NCBI GenBank assembly: GCA_030040265.1
Contig: JASHUB010000003.1
Location: 1-41,480, forward strand
Reading direction: 5' to 3'
From: Microcaldota archaeon
Lineage (GTDB): Archaea > Micrarchaeota > Micrarchaeia > Micrarchaeales > CABMGC01
Length of the DNA: 41,480 nt
Shown here piece after piece: positions 15,775-22,279 of this stretch (position 1 is the first letter of the stretch; every line of letters starts with the position of its first letter). The notes below the pieces were generated by a model. It saw only the letters and a list, made by a program, of their open reading frames with translations, did no database searches and was not told where the DNA came from. Both the position numbers and the translations under genes were made by a program.

Positions 15775-16710
15775 TCATTTTAGTATCCTTTTCAGTCGCC
15801 TATACTCCTTTAGCAGCAGATCTATTGTTGGCTTAATGTTCCCGTTGTGTTCATATTCCTGCAGCGCTTTGTAATACTCCGAACGGTTTTTCAGCTCTAT
15901 ATTCACTGGAGGTAGCCCGTGCTTTAGCAGGATATTTATCAGAAGCAGCCTTCCGACCCTCCCATTTCCATCCCTGAAAGGGTGTATATTCTCAAACTGA
16001 TTATGCATAACTGCCGCAAGCACCAAAGGAGGATATTCATTCTTGTATTCGTTGTACCATTTTATCAGATTCTTTAGAAGTAAAGTAATATTTTGCGATG
16101 GCGCACCGCGATGGACTATTTCCCGGGCTGCATTCATGACCGCCACTTCTTCTCCTAGTTTTCTAAAATGCCCTGCATATTCTTTAGAATTCCTGAAAAC
16201 AAGCCTATGCAGCTCAAGCATTAGCTCAAGTGAAATGTGTACCTTCGTTTCGCGGACGTATTTTACCGCCTCCGATACTCCCTGCGTTTCTGATATCTCC
16301 TCCTTAGGTTTATCGGGCCATTCGTTCTTCTCTATGATGTTTTTTGCCTCCTTCTGCCCTATTGACGATCCCTCTATGGCATTCGTATCATAGGCAAAGT
16401 TTTCCGTGAATTTTAACCAACCCTTTTCACTAAGGTGTGATAGCTTTATCTTTCCAGCGGGCTTAAGCTTCTTTAGTTCGATTATCTCCTGGCTGGACAA
16501 TACGGTTTGATAAGGATCCGATATCCCCTCTAAGATGGAAAGCTTCTCACGTATCCTAGTCTCCGCATCCCTCCGCTTCTTCTCCAACTCTCTTTTAGAG
16601 AGATTATGACCTAAGTAGACCCTGACTTTACGGATTTTGTCCAGTTTGCGATAAGAGTGCGCCAAATAATAGTGAGTTACCCCTTTTATCTCACGAATTT
16701 CAATATGCAT
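15775..16710 (-). CDS. Fic family protein (probable AMP-transferase) with self-inhibitory motif
   Basis: A 311-residue Fic-domain enzyme, likely transferring AMP (or another nucleotide part) to a hydroxyl of a target protein. The full active motif HPFRDGNGRVGR is at 243-254, with His243 as catalytic base. An upstream TNAIEG at 109-114 matches the (S/T)xxxE(G/N) inhibitory helix of N-terminal class II Fic proteins, so it may inhibit itself and need no separate antitoxin. The basic N-terminal 60 residues are an extra domain. I choose the ATG at 16710: the TATA (minus tttatatt, 16730-16737) points there, though an ATG at 16719 is in frame. The gene is distinctly A/T-richer than its surroundings and is flanked by repeats, suggesting transfer. 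Confidence 0.88.
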   Translation of the reverse strand: MHIEIREIKGVTHYYLAHSYRKLDKIRKVRVYLGHNLSKRELEKKRRDAETRIREKLSILEGISDPYQTVLSSQEIIELKKLKPAGKIKLSHLSEKGWLKFTENFAYDTNAIEGSSIGQKEAKNIIEKNEWPDKPKEEISETQGVSEAVKYVRETKVHISLELMLELHRLVFRNSKEYAGHFRKLGEEVAVMNAAREIVHRGAPSQNITLLLKNLIKWYNEYKNEYPPLVLAAVMHNQFENIHPFRDGNGRVGRLLLINILLKHGLPPVNIELKNRSEYYKALQEYEHNGNIKPTIDLLLKEYRRLKRILK

Positions 16711-16717
16711 AATACAC

Positions 16718-16732
16718 ATGTGACTACAAAAT
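16718..16732. promoter_or_regulatory. Fic promoter with TGTGACTACA operator-like box
   Basis: ATGTGACTACAAAAT at 16718-16732 is an exact 15-base repeat of 15741-15755 beyond the other end of fic. Here it sits between the minus-strand TATA box and the start codon, where a bound protein would block transcription. Further copies lie upstream: ATGTGACTAC at 16749-16758 and an imperfect reverse copy GTAGCCATAT at 16790-16799. Confidence 0.55.
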
Positions 16733-16966
16733 ATAAAGATGTTTCTATATGTGACTACTTTCCATCATTTGAATTACACTATCACAAAAGTAGCCATATG
16801 GCGGTAAATATCGACATGGCGGGGGCGTTCTTTGGTGATGACGAGCCGTGTACCAACGATAGCATTTAATATACTTTGATAGTGATTGATAGTGTCTATC
16901 TCGGCAAGTCCACCTAAAAGTCCACCTCAACCGATGTGGTACTGGTATTCGTTAATCTTTTTCGCA
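16733..16966. other. Non-coding stretch between fic and propeller genes
   Basis: No convincing gene. It holds additional TGTGACTAC-type boxes, the TGGCGGGGGCG copy at 16817-16827, a 10-base-period direct repeat (TTGATAGTG at 16877 and 16887 onward), and a tandem AAGTCCACCT repeat (16906-16915 and 16918-16927). A 23-codon frame from 16799 has no support. Confidence 0.5.
16817..16827. repeat. TGGCGGGGGCG, middle copy of tRNA-Met acceptor-end sequence
   Basis: Identical over 11 bases to 15673-15683 and to the tRNA-Met 3' end at 18100-18110; with the tRNA copy the match extends to 12 bases (ATGGCGGGGGCG). It separates the fic segment from the propeller segment. Confidence 0.5.
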
Positions 16967-18022
16967 TCAAGGTCCTAAGATTAGGGCACTGGGCTCGACT
17001 CCCAATGCTACGCTCTTTATCACTTTGTTAGTAGTTGCGTTAATAACAATAAGATTCTCTGATCTCAAATCTGAAACATATACCCTCGTACCGTTTTGGT
17101 TGATTGCAATTGCAGAGTTCACATATTGGTCCGGTAAGGAATAGTTCCCTAGGCTTATGGTGTCAATTACCGTGTTTTCATGCAAACTAATCACGGAGAC
17201 GGTGTTATTTTCACCATTTACCACATATGCGTAGGCGCCATTCGGGGCAATCGCAATGGCATCAGAAAAATTGAAATTTGATATCACGTTCGCGACTTTA
17301 TTTGTTGTTGCATTAAGGACTATAACGGTGTCATTTATACTATCTGGGATGTATACTTCAGCTCCGTTTGGGGTAATCGCTAAACCACTTGCGTATACCT
17401 CAGTATTTATTAAATTTTTAATTGTTTGATTTGTAGTGTTTATAATATAAACACCAGCTGATGCACCAATCCCGCTAGTAGATGTAACGTATGCATCAGC
17501 GCCGTTAGGAGCGATGGCAATCGCATATGCGAATTCTGGCGCCACGATTGTATTAACAACTTTGAACGTGGTGGTATTAATCACTGAGATCGTGCTACCT
17601 TCAAAATCTGTTACATATGCGTATTTGCCGTTTGGCGTGATTGCGACGTTCTGGGGGTCGCCAACTAGACTGATAATGTTGGCGACTTGGTATGTACTCG
17701 TATTTACGACTATGATATTATGGTTTATACCACTGGCGATATAAAGGTAGTCGCCGTTTGGGGTAAAAGAACCGCCACTAACCCCGATATCCCTTTGACT
17801 AATTCCCGAAACTCCAGTATCGTTTAGGCTAATTGTCTTTGCTATTGAGCCGGTAGTGGTGTTTATAATTGTGATTGTGTTGACGCCACCGCTTAGCACG
17901 TATAGGTATTGGCTGGATGGTGGCACTTTTGAGGATTGAGGGGTGACTGCCGTCAATGCTATAATTACAATCACAACTAAAATAACAGCAACTATTGTAA
18001 TTTTCGCCATCTTGTTAACCAT
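16967..18022 (-). CDS. Membrane-anchored seven-bladed YVTN/YncE-like beta-propeller
   Basis: A 351-residue surface protein. Residues 1-30 are a short basic start and a hydrophobic anchor (ITIVAVILVVIVIIALTAV). The rest is seven repeats of about 43 residues of the YVTN pattern, each with AIAPNGAYAYV-like and VINTTTNKVV-like strands; the last strand closes with EPSALILGP. Such propellers are common archaeal surface-layer or adhesion domains. Many N-glycosylation sequons (NTT, NAT, NDT) agree with an outer location. The coding sequence is much A/T-richer than its neighbours, like the fic gene, and it lies between repeats of the tRNA-Met end. A TATA (tatttaatattt, 18049-18060) supports the ATG at 18022. 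Confidence 0.85.
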   Translation of the reverse strand: MVNKMAKITIVAVILVVIVIIALTAVTPQSSKVPPSSQYLYVLSGGVNTITIINTTTGSIAKTISLNDTGVSGISQRDIGVSGGSFTPNGDYLYIASGINHNIIVVNTSTYQVANIISLVGDPQNVAITPNGKYAYVTDFEGSTISVINTTTFKVVNTIVAPEFAYAIAIAPNGADAYVTSTSGIGASAGVYIINTTNQTIKNLINTEVYASGLAITPNGAEVYIPDSINDTVIVLNATTNKVANVISNFNFSDAIAIAPNGAYAYVVNGENNTVSVISLHENTVIDTISLGNYSLPDQYVNSAIAINQNGTRVYVSDLRSENLIVINATTNKVIKSVALGVEPSALILGP

Positions 18023-18100
18023 ATAATCTAAAGCTATATGATGTAGGACCTATTTAATATTTGCTCGACTCTGATGGCTGATTTGAACTCTTTGTTCAAT

Positions 18101-18220
18101 GGCGGGGGCGGGATTTGAACACGCGACCTCTAGATTTCTTAGCAATCACAGCACAAGGCTCATCACTCATAATGCTTTGCATATGAGTCTAGCGCTCTAA
18201 CCAGGCTGAGCTACCCCGCC
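18101..18220 (-). tRNA. tRNA-Met (CAU), elongator type, with intron
   Basis: Read on the minus strand from 18220: acceptor GGCGGGG pairs with CCCCGCC at 18107-18101, D arm GCTC...GAGC, anticodon stem CTAGA/TCTAG and loop CTCATAA with anticodon CAT. A 46-base intron (18136-18181) sits after position 37. T-loop TTCAAAT is standard; the T-stem GCGTG/CCCGC has one T-C mismatch. No CCA is encoded. G1-C72 and close likeness to archaeal elongator tRNA-Met argue against the initiator; tRNA-Ile(CAU) is less likely. A TATA (minus gtatataa, 18246-18253) lies about 28 bases upstream. Confidence 0.88.
18136..18181 (-). other. tRNA-Met intron at position 37/38
   Basis: 46 bases at the usual archaeal site one base after the anticodon. 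Within it, TATGAGT (18171-18165) is the exact complement of ACTCATA, the exon segment holding the anticodon (18188-18182), so the intron can mask the anticodon before splicing by the endonuclease and RtcB-type ligase. Confidence 0.8.
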
Positions 18221-18283
18221 GTCAGATATATTCGCCCAGCCTGTCTTATATACTTTTCTGCCTTTTGGACAAAACATTCACAA

Positions 18284-18293
18284 AACAATATAA
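18284..18293 (+). promoter_or_regulatory. TATA box of tRNA-His
   Basis: The sequence caatataaac ends about 33 bases ahead of the tRNA-His gene. The tRNA-Met promoter lies about 35 bases to its left in the opposite direction, so the two tRNA genes diverge from one region. Confidence 0.5.
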
Positions 18294-18325
18294 ACTTTGG
18301 TTAGAGATAGCTTACTACCCTTTGT

Positions 18326-18398
18326 GGCCTCGGTAGTGTAATGGCTCGCACAGGAGGCTGTGGACCTCCTAGGCCGGGTTCGATTCCCGGCTGAGGCC
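18326..18398 (+). tRNA. tRNA-His (GUG)
   Basis: Acceptor GCCTCGG (18327-18333) pairs with CTGAGGC (18391-18397, one G-T pair). The anticodon arm is GGAGG-CTGTGGA-CCTCC with anticodon GTG. The T arm is CCGGG-TTCGATT-CCCGG. The extra 5' G at 18326 and C73 at 18398 give the G-1:C73 identity pair of tRNA-His encoded in the genome. No intron and no encoded CCA. The next gene, convergent, stops only eight bases downstream. Confidence 0.93.
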
Positions 18399-18406
18399 CC
18401 TCTTGC

Positions 18407-19486
18407 TCACTCTCCATCGAATGCAGGTCCGGTGACCACGACTCTGAGCGCTTCATCCGGACGTTTTGCGCGGTCGAACGCAGCCTCAATTTCGCGCAAT
18501 GGGAATCTATGGGAAACAAGATCCTTCAGCACTAGGCGTCCGTTTACTAGCATGTCATGAGCCTGCACGATGTCCCTTTCGGTGGTCGCATAGGACGAGA
18601 TCAGGCTGAGTTCACTTAGGTAGAATCGCTGGTGGTCGATCTGGAGCTGGCTACCCTTTACAGGCACGGCAAACGAGTTCACCTTCCCTCCCTTGCACAC
18701 TATCTCGAGCGATGCTGGGGCCGCGCTGGGGTGACTTGTCGCGATCACTGCGAGATCGACTCCGCGTCCAGCAGTAGCGGCGCGAACGACTCGCTCTATG
18801 CTTCCTTCATCGCGAGGATCGACGACGGCATCAATACCACTAGCATGCGCGGCCTTCTGCCTGAGCGGCGAGATTTCAGCACCGCCAATCCAGCTTGCCC
18901 CAAGGGCACGAGCGATGCGCGTCCAGAGAAGACCCACTCCACCAAGGCCATAGATGAAGACTGTGCTATTCGGCTTGAAGTCGACCCTTCGGGCCGCAGA
19001 GAACACACAACCTGCGGGCTCTAGGAGCGTCCCTTCCTCCCAACTCACTCTGTTATCAAGCTTAAGGACAGCACCAGCGCGCACATGTGTAGCAGAGGCC
19101 TTGAATTTTTCGGCAAATCCACCAGGTTCTAGATTAGTTTTTGAATACTCGGTGCAGACAGTGTAGTTTTCCTTAGCGCAGGTCTCACAGCTCCCACAAG
19201 ACACATGATGGTGCACGAATACCCTATCGCCCTTCTGCAGCCCCTCGACCCCCTCCCCCAACTCATCGATCCGCCCGACAGGCTCGTGGCCGATTTTCGA
19301 GCTAGCGGTGTATCCTCCAGTCACCTTCTCCAGGTCCGTGCCGCATATGCCGCAGGCAGCCATCTTGACCACGACTTCGCCGGGCAGCGGCCGAAGCGCA
19401 GGCAGGTCTGCTAGAGTGATGCGGCCTCCGGTGTCGAGCCGGCCGTACTTTATCGTGCTTCCGCTTTGAGGATTTGGTGTGGCCAT
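18407..19486 (-). CDS. Zinc-dependent alcohol/polyol dehydrogenase
   Basis: A 359-residue medium-chain dehydrogenase with both zinc sites: catalytic Cys45 (CGICGTD), His67-Glu68 (IGHEPVG) and structural Cys97, 100, 103, 111 (CGSCETCAKENYTVC). The NAD(P)-binding loop is YGLGGVGLL. It resembles threonine/sorbitol dehydrogenases; the substrate cannot be told. The frame extends to 19546, but the minus-strand TATA tttataggc near 19501-19509 points to the ATG at 19486 (MATPNPQSG), a leaderless start. It is distinct from the zinc-poor relative at 13174. The gene ends against the tRNA-His gene. Confidence 0.9.
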   Translation of the reverse strand: MATPNPQSGSTIKYGRLDTGGRITLADLPALRPLPGEVVVKMAACGICGTDLEKVTGGYTASSKIGHEPVGRIDELGEGVEGLQKGDRVFVHHHVSCGSCETCAKENYTVCTEYSKTNLEPGGFAEKFKASATHVRAGAVLKLDNRVSWEEGTLLEPAGCVFSAARRVDFKPNSTVFIYGLGGVGLLWTRIARALGASWIGGAEISPLRQKAAHASGIDAVVDPRDEGSIERVVRAATAGRGVDLAVIATSHPSAAPASLEIVCKGGKVNSFAVPVKGSQLQIDHQRFYLSELSLISSYATTERDIVQAHDMLVNGRLVLKDLVSHRFPLREIEAAFDRAKRPDEALRVVVTGPAFDGE

Positions 19487-19550
19487 CGTTATCAGAATGC
19501 CTATAAAACTAGTGATATTTCTATGTTTCGGTTGGAGCCGACCCACGAAA

Positions 19551-21056
19551 TCAGACGAGGTAAAGCGCGAAGCTCCTCATGAACTTCTTCACGAACTTCC
19601 AGAACGGGTTCACGTTCCTCTTGACGTCCTTAATCATGTCCTTGTACCTCGTCTTCTCCTCCGCCGTTAGCTTCCCTTCCTTGACTATCTCCTGCTTCTT
19701 GCCTTCGACTATCTGGGTCTCGGTCTTGCTGATGATCTCCTTCTTGATCATCGCGTACCACTCGTCGAGCGAACCGCCGTGCTGCTTGATCATCCTGAGG
19801 AAGTCGCGCATCTTGACCTGCCTCTTCTTGCCGGTCATGTCTTCCTCCACGGCAGGTATGAGCGCCGCCTTGTCGCATATCTCGGCTATGTCTGCCTGCG
19901 AGAAGCCCATCGTCGCCCTCGATAGCCTGCCGTAGTCCAGCCTCGCGAGCGGCATCTTCCTTGTGTTGTATATGAAGGCGCCCTTCCTCGTCTTGTAGTC
20001 CGGCGGCGGGAAGTATATCTGTTCGCCGAACCTTCCAGACCTCTTCAGCGCCGGATCCATATCCCACGGCTGGTTGGTCGCGCCTAGAACGAATATGCCT
20101 TCCGGGTTCTTCTCCACGCCGTCCATCTCCTGGAGGAACTGGTTGACCGCCATGCGCATGTAGTTCATCGACTCTCCGCCGCCCTCCCTCTTGCCTCCCA
20201 TAGCATCGACTTCGTCGAAGAACATTATCGCAGGGGTGTTCTTTCTCGCCTGCTCGAATATCGCGTGCATGTTCTTCTCCGTGTTGCCTGCATACATGTC
20301 TACGATCTCGTTGATCTGAGCGATGAGCACGTTTGAGTTGGTCTCTCCGGCTATCGCCTTGACTAGGTAGGTTTTTCCGCCGCCTGGCGGGCCGTAGAAC
20401 AAGACGCCGAGGCCAAGTTTCTTCCCGTACGCCCTGAGGAGTTCCGGCTTCTTTATCGCGAGTATAACATTCTCGTAGATGAGCTTCTTCTGCTTCTCGT
20501 TTCCGACGACGTCCTTGAAGTTCAGGTCAGACCTGAACCACTTCTTCTGCTGCAGCTGGCCCTCCTTTATGACCGTGGTTGAACCAGCGGCGGTCGAGCC
20601 TATCGCAGTGCCAGGCGTCGAACCCAATCCAGCCACCTCCACCGGCTTCTCCATCTTCTTCTTCAGCTGCTCGAGCCTGCCCCTGGCCTGCTCGTACTTC
20701 GGGTTCTTCACGAGCGACTTCTCGTACCAGTCGTTTGCCGCCTTGTAGTCATTCTGGTACTCCGATATGATGCCCATGACGTACGGCGCGTCGGCGCTGT
20801 CCGGCTCTATGCGCATGACCACCTGGGCATCCTTGACCGCGTCGTCGTACTTGTTGAGTATCGCGTAGGAGAGCGCCCTGTTGAAGTAGGCGCTCGAATA
20901 GTTCGGATCAACCTTGATCGCCTGGGAGTACAGGTCTATCGCTTCATCAAACTTGTTTTCTTCAAACAGCCCGCCCGCCTTGGTGTACAGCTCCTTTGCC
21001 AGGGGCAGGGCTGTGTCTCCCTTCTTAGGTGGCTCTGCCGGGCTCCCATCTGGCAT
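19551..21056 (-). CDS. TPR-AAA+ ATPase fusion (Vps4/katanin-like)
   Basis: A 501-residue protein. Residues 22-125 hold three tetratricopeptide repeats (LFEENKFDEAIDLYSQAI, AYFNRALSYAILNKYDDAV, the third weaker). A linker rich in Gly, Ser and Thr follows, then a single AAA module: Walker A GPPGGGKT at 222-229, Walker B IMFFDEVDA at 277-285, and the second region of homology ATNQPWDMDPALKRSGRF at 326-343. The C-terminal 90 residues are a charged helical tail. The AAA part looks like Cdc48/Vps4-type remodelers; the TPR takes the place where Vps4 has its MIT domain. It ends a minus-strand operon with RNase H, nuclease and helicase. The target of remodelling is unknown. Confidence 0.85.
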   Translation of the reverse strand: MPDGSPAEPPKKGDTALPLAKELYTKAGGLFEENKFDEAIDLYSQAIKVDPNYSSAYFNRALSYAILNKYDDAVKDAQVVMRIEPDSADAPYVMGIISEYQNDYKAANDWYEKSLVKNPKYEQARGRLEQLKKKMEKPVEVAGLGSTPGTAIGSTAAGSTTVIKEGQLQQKKWFRSDLNFKDVVGNEKQKKLIYENVILAIKKPELLRAYGKKLGLGVLFYGPPGGGKTYLVKAIAGETNSNVLIAQINEIVDMYAGNTEKNMHAIFEQARKNTPAIMFFDEVDAMGGKREGGGESMNYMRMAVNQFLQEMDGVEKNPEGIFVLGATNQPWDMDPALKRSGRFGEQIYFPPPDYKTRKGAFIYNTRKMPLARLDYGRLSRATMGFSQADIAEICDKAALIPAVEEDMTGKKRQVKMRDFLRMIKQHGGSLDEWYAMIKKEIISKTETQIVEGKKQEIVKEGKLTAEEKTRYKDMIKDVKRNVNPFWKFVKKFMRSFALYLV

Positions 21057-21059
21057 GTA

Positions 21060-21527
21060 TCATAACCTCTCTTGTTTCCCCTTCGGCTTCTCAATACTCT
21101 CTTTACCTTTATTGTATTTAACCCTATCTAGAAGAAGGTTCAGTTCCTTGTCGACGCCGCTTATGTACCTGTTCTCCCTTGGAACGTTGTCTATCTTGAA
21201 GCTCCTGAACTTCACTATCAGGGCCCTTGCCGCAAGGTTCAGGGCCTTCAGCTTCTGGTCCTTTATCTTCCAGTGCCCTGCGATCTGGTGCACTATGAGC
21301 TCGCTGTCCGAGTAGAGACGGAGGTCGACATCGAAGCCGAACTCCTTAGACACCCGCTCAAGGGCGTTGACCACCGCGAAGTATTCCGCGAAGTTGTTCG
21401 TCTTGTAGCCGTTGAATATTGACTCCTTGATTAGCAGCTTGTGGCCCGAATCGAATATCTGGTAGCCAGAGGCGCTGGGGCCGGGATTCCCCCTGGCAGC
21501 ACCGTCAGTGTATATGTAGATGACCAT
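21060..21527 (-). CDS. RNase HI-like ribonuclease
   Basis: A 155-residue type 1 RNase H, which cuts RNA in RNA-DNA hybrids. The start IYIYTDGAARGNPGP holds the first catalytic Asp8; Glu48 is in NNFAEYFAVVNAL; Asp74 is in YSDSELIV. The last acidic position would be in VPRENRYISGVDKELN (Asp126), shifted from the usual AD. It lacks the basic handle of the E. coli enzyme, like other archaeal short forms. AGGTG before the ATG is the ribosome binding site. It lies three bases before the TPR-AAA gene and eight after the nuclease gene, in one transcript. The C-terminal 20 residues are a Lys-rich tail. Confidence 0.88.
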   Translation of the reverse strand: MVIYIYTDGAARGNPGPSASGYQIFDSGHKLLIKESIFNGYKTNNFAEYFAVVNALERVSKEFGFDVDLRLYSDSELIVHQIAGHWKIKDQKLKALNLAARALIVKFRSFKIDNVPRENRYISGVDKELNLLLDRVKYNKGKESIEKPKGKQERL

Positions 21528-21535
21528 GAGCGCAC

Positions 21536-22279
21536 CTATATGCTTCTGAGCTCCCTTATCGTCCCGAAGTCAAGGGTCTCGCCCTCCCCTATGCAGAGGG
21601 CGCGCATATCCCCTACGTCTGCAAAGTCCTTAAAGATTGGTGCTATCTCGCCGCAGTCCTCCCTCAGCGTGTCAACGCCTTCTGCGAAGTAGTTGGCTGC
21701 CGGCAGCACGATGAGCTCACGCCCCTTCGGCAGCTTCCCGTAGAGGAAGCACCTGAGCTTCTCCTTCACTCCAAGCTTGTCATAGATCGCGATCGATGGA
21801 TGCAGGTGGCCCATGATCAGCACGCTGCCCTTCTTGCTGGCCGGCAGCTCGTCCCCATGGAAGAACAGGTACCTTCCAAGAAGCGCCTCCTCGCTGAAAC
21901 TCTCGAACTTCACCCCAGGCTTGAGCCGCTCTATGAAGTTGTCGTGGTTCCCCTTCACGAGGACGGCCCGCGTCACGTGCAGGTCCTCTGCAAGGTAGCG
22001 CATGAACTCCCTGAACTCGTTGAACTCCTCTATGTGCACCTCAGAGAACTCGTTCTTTATGTCGCCGTCAACGATCATCGTCTTGGCGCCTGTCAGCAAG
22101 ACCGCCTTCTTTGTCATCTCCTTTATCCGCTTGAGGTTCACTTTCGGCACGAAGACTCCCTTGCCGGCCATCACCCCTTCGTAACCCAGATGGACGTCGG
22201 AGCACACCAGCGCGTCGAGCGACTTCACGTACAGGAACGGCAGGCCGTCCACGATTTCGAGGTCCTTGTCCAGCCTCAT
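21536..22279 (-). CDS. Metallophosphoesterase, PdeM-like (COG1407 type)
   Basis: A 247-residue calcineurin-like phosphoesterase. The two-metal motifs are present: CSDVHLGYE (Asp28, His30), VDGDIKNEF, GNHDNF, then FFHGDE and MGHLHPS. The asparagine in GNHDN and the late GHxH pair complete the site. The family includes PdeM, a bacterial nuclease linked to an Lhr-type helicase and ligase. Here its start overlaps the Lhr stop (ATGA), so the two are coupled, which agrees with a DNA-repair role. Real substrate not shown. Confidence 0.85.
   Translation of the reverse strand: MRLDKDLEIVDGLPFLYVKSLDALVCSDVHLGYEGVMAGKGVFVPKVNLKRIKEMTKKAVLLTGAKTMIVDGDIKNEFSEVHIEEFNEFREFMRYLAEDLHVTRAVLVKGNHDNFIERLKPGVKFESFSEEALLGRYLFFHGDELPASKKGSVLIMGHLHPSIAIYDKLGVKEKLRCFLYGKLPKGRELIVLPAANYFAEGVDTLREDCGEIAPIFKDFADVGDMRALCIGEGETLDFGTIRELRSI

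Noticed and set aside
16657..16869. 70-codon plus-strand frame opposite the fic promoter
   Set aside because: It crosses the fic 5' end, has no ribosome binding site and ends in unremarkable sequence; the repeats there are better read as operators.
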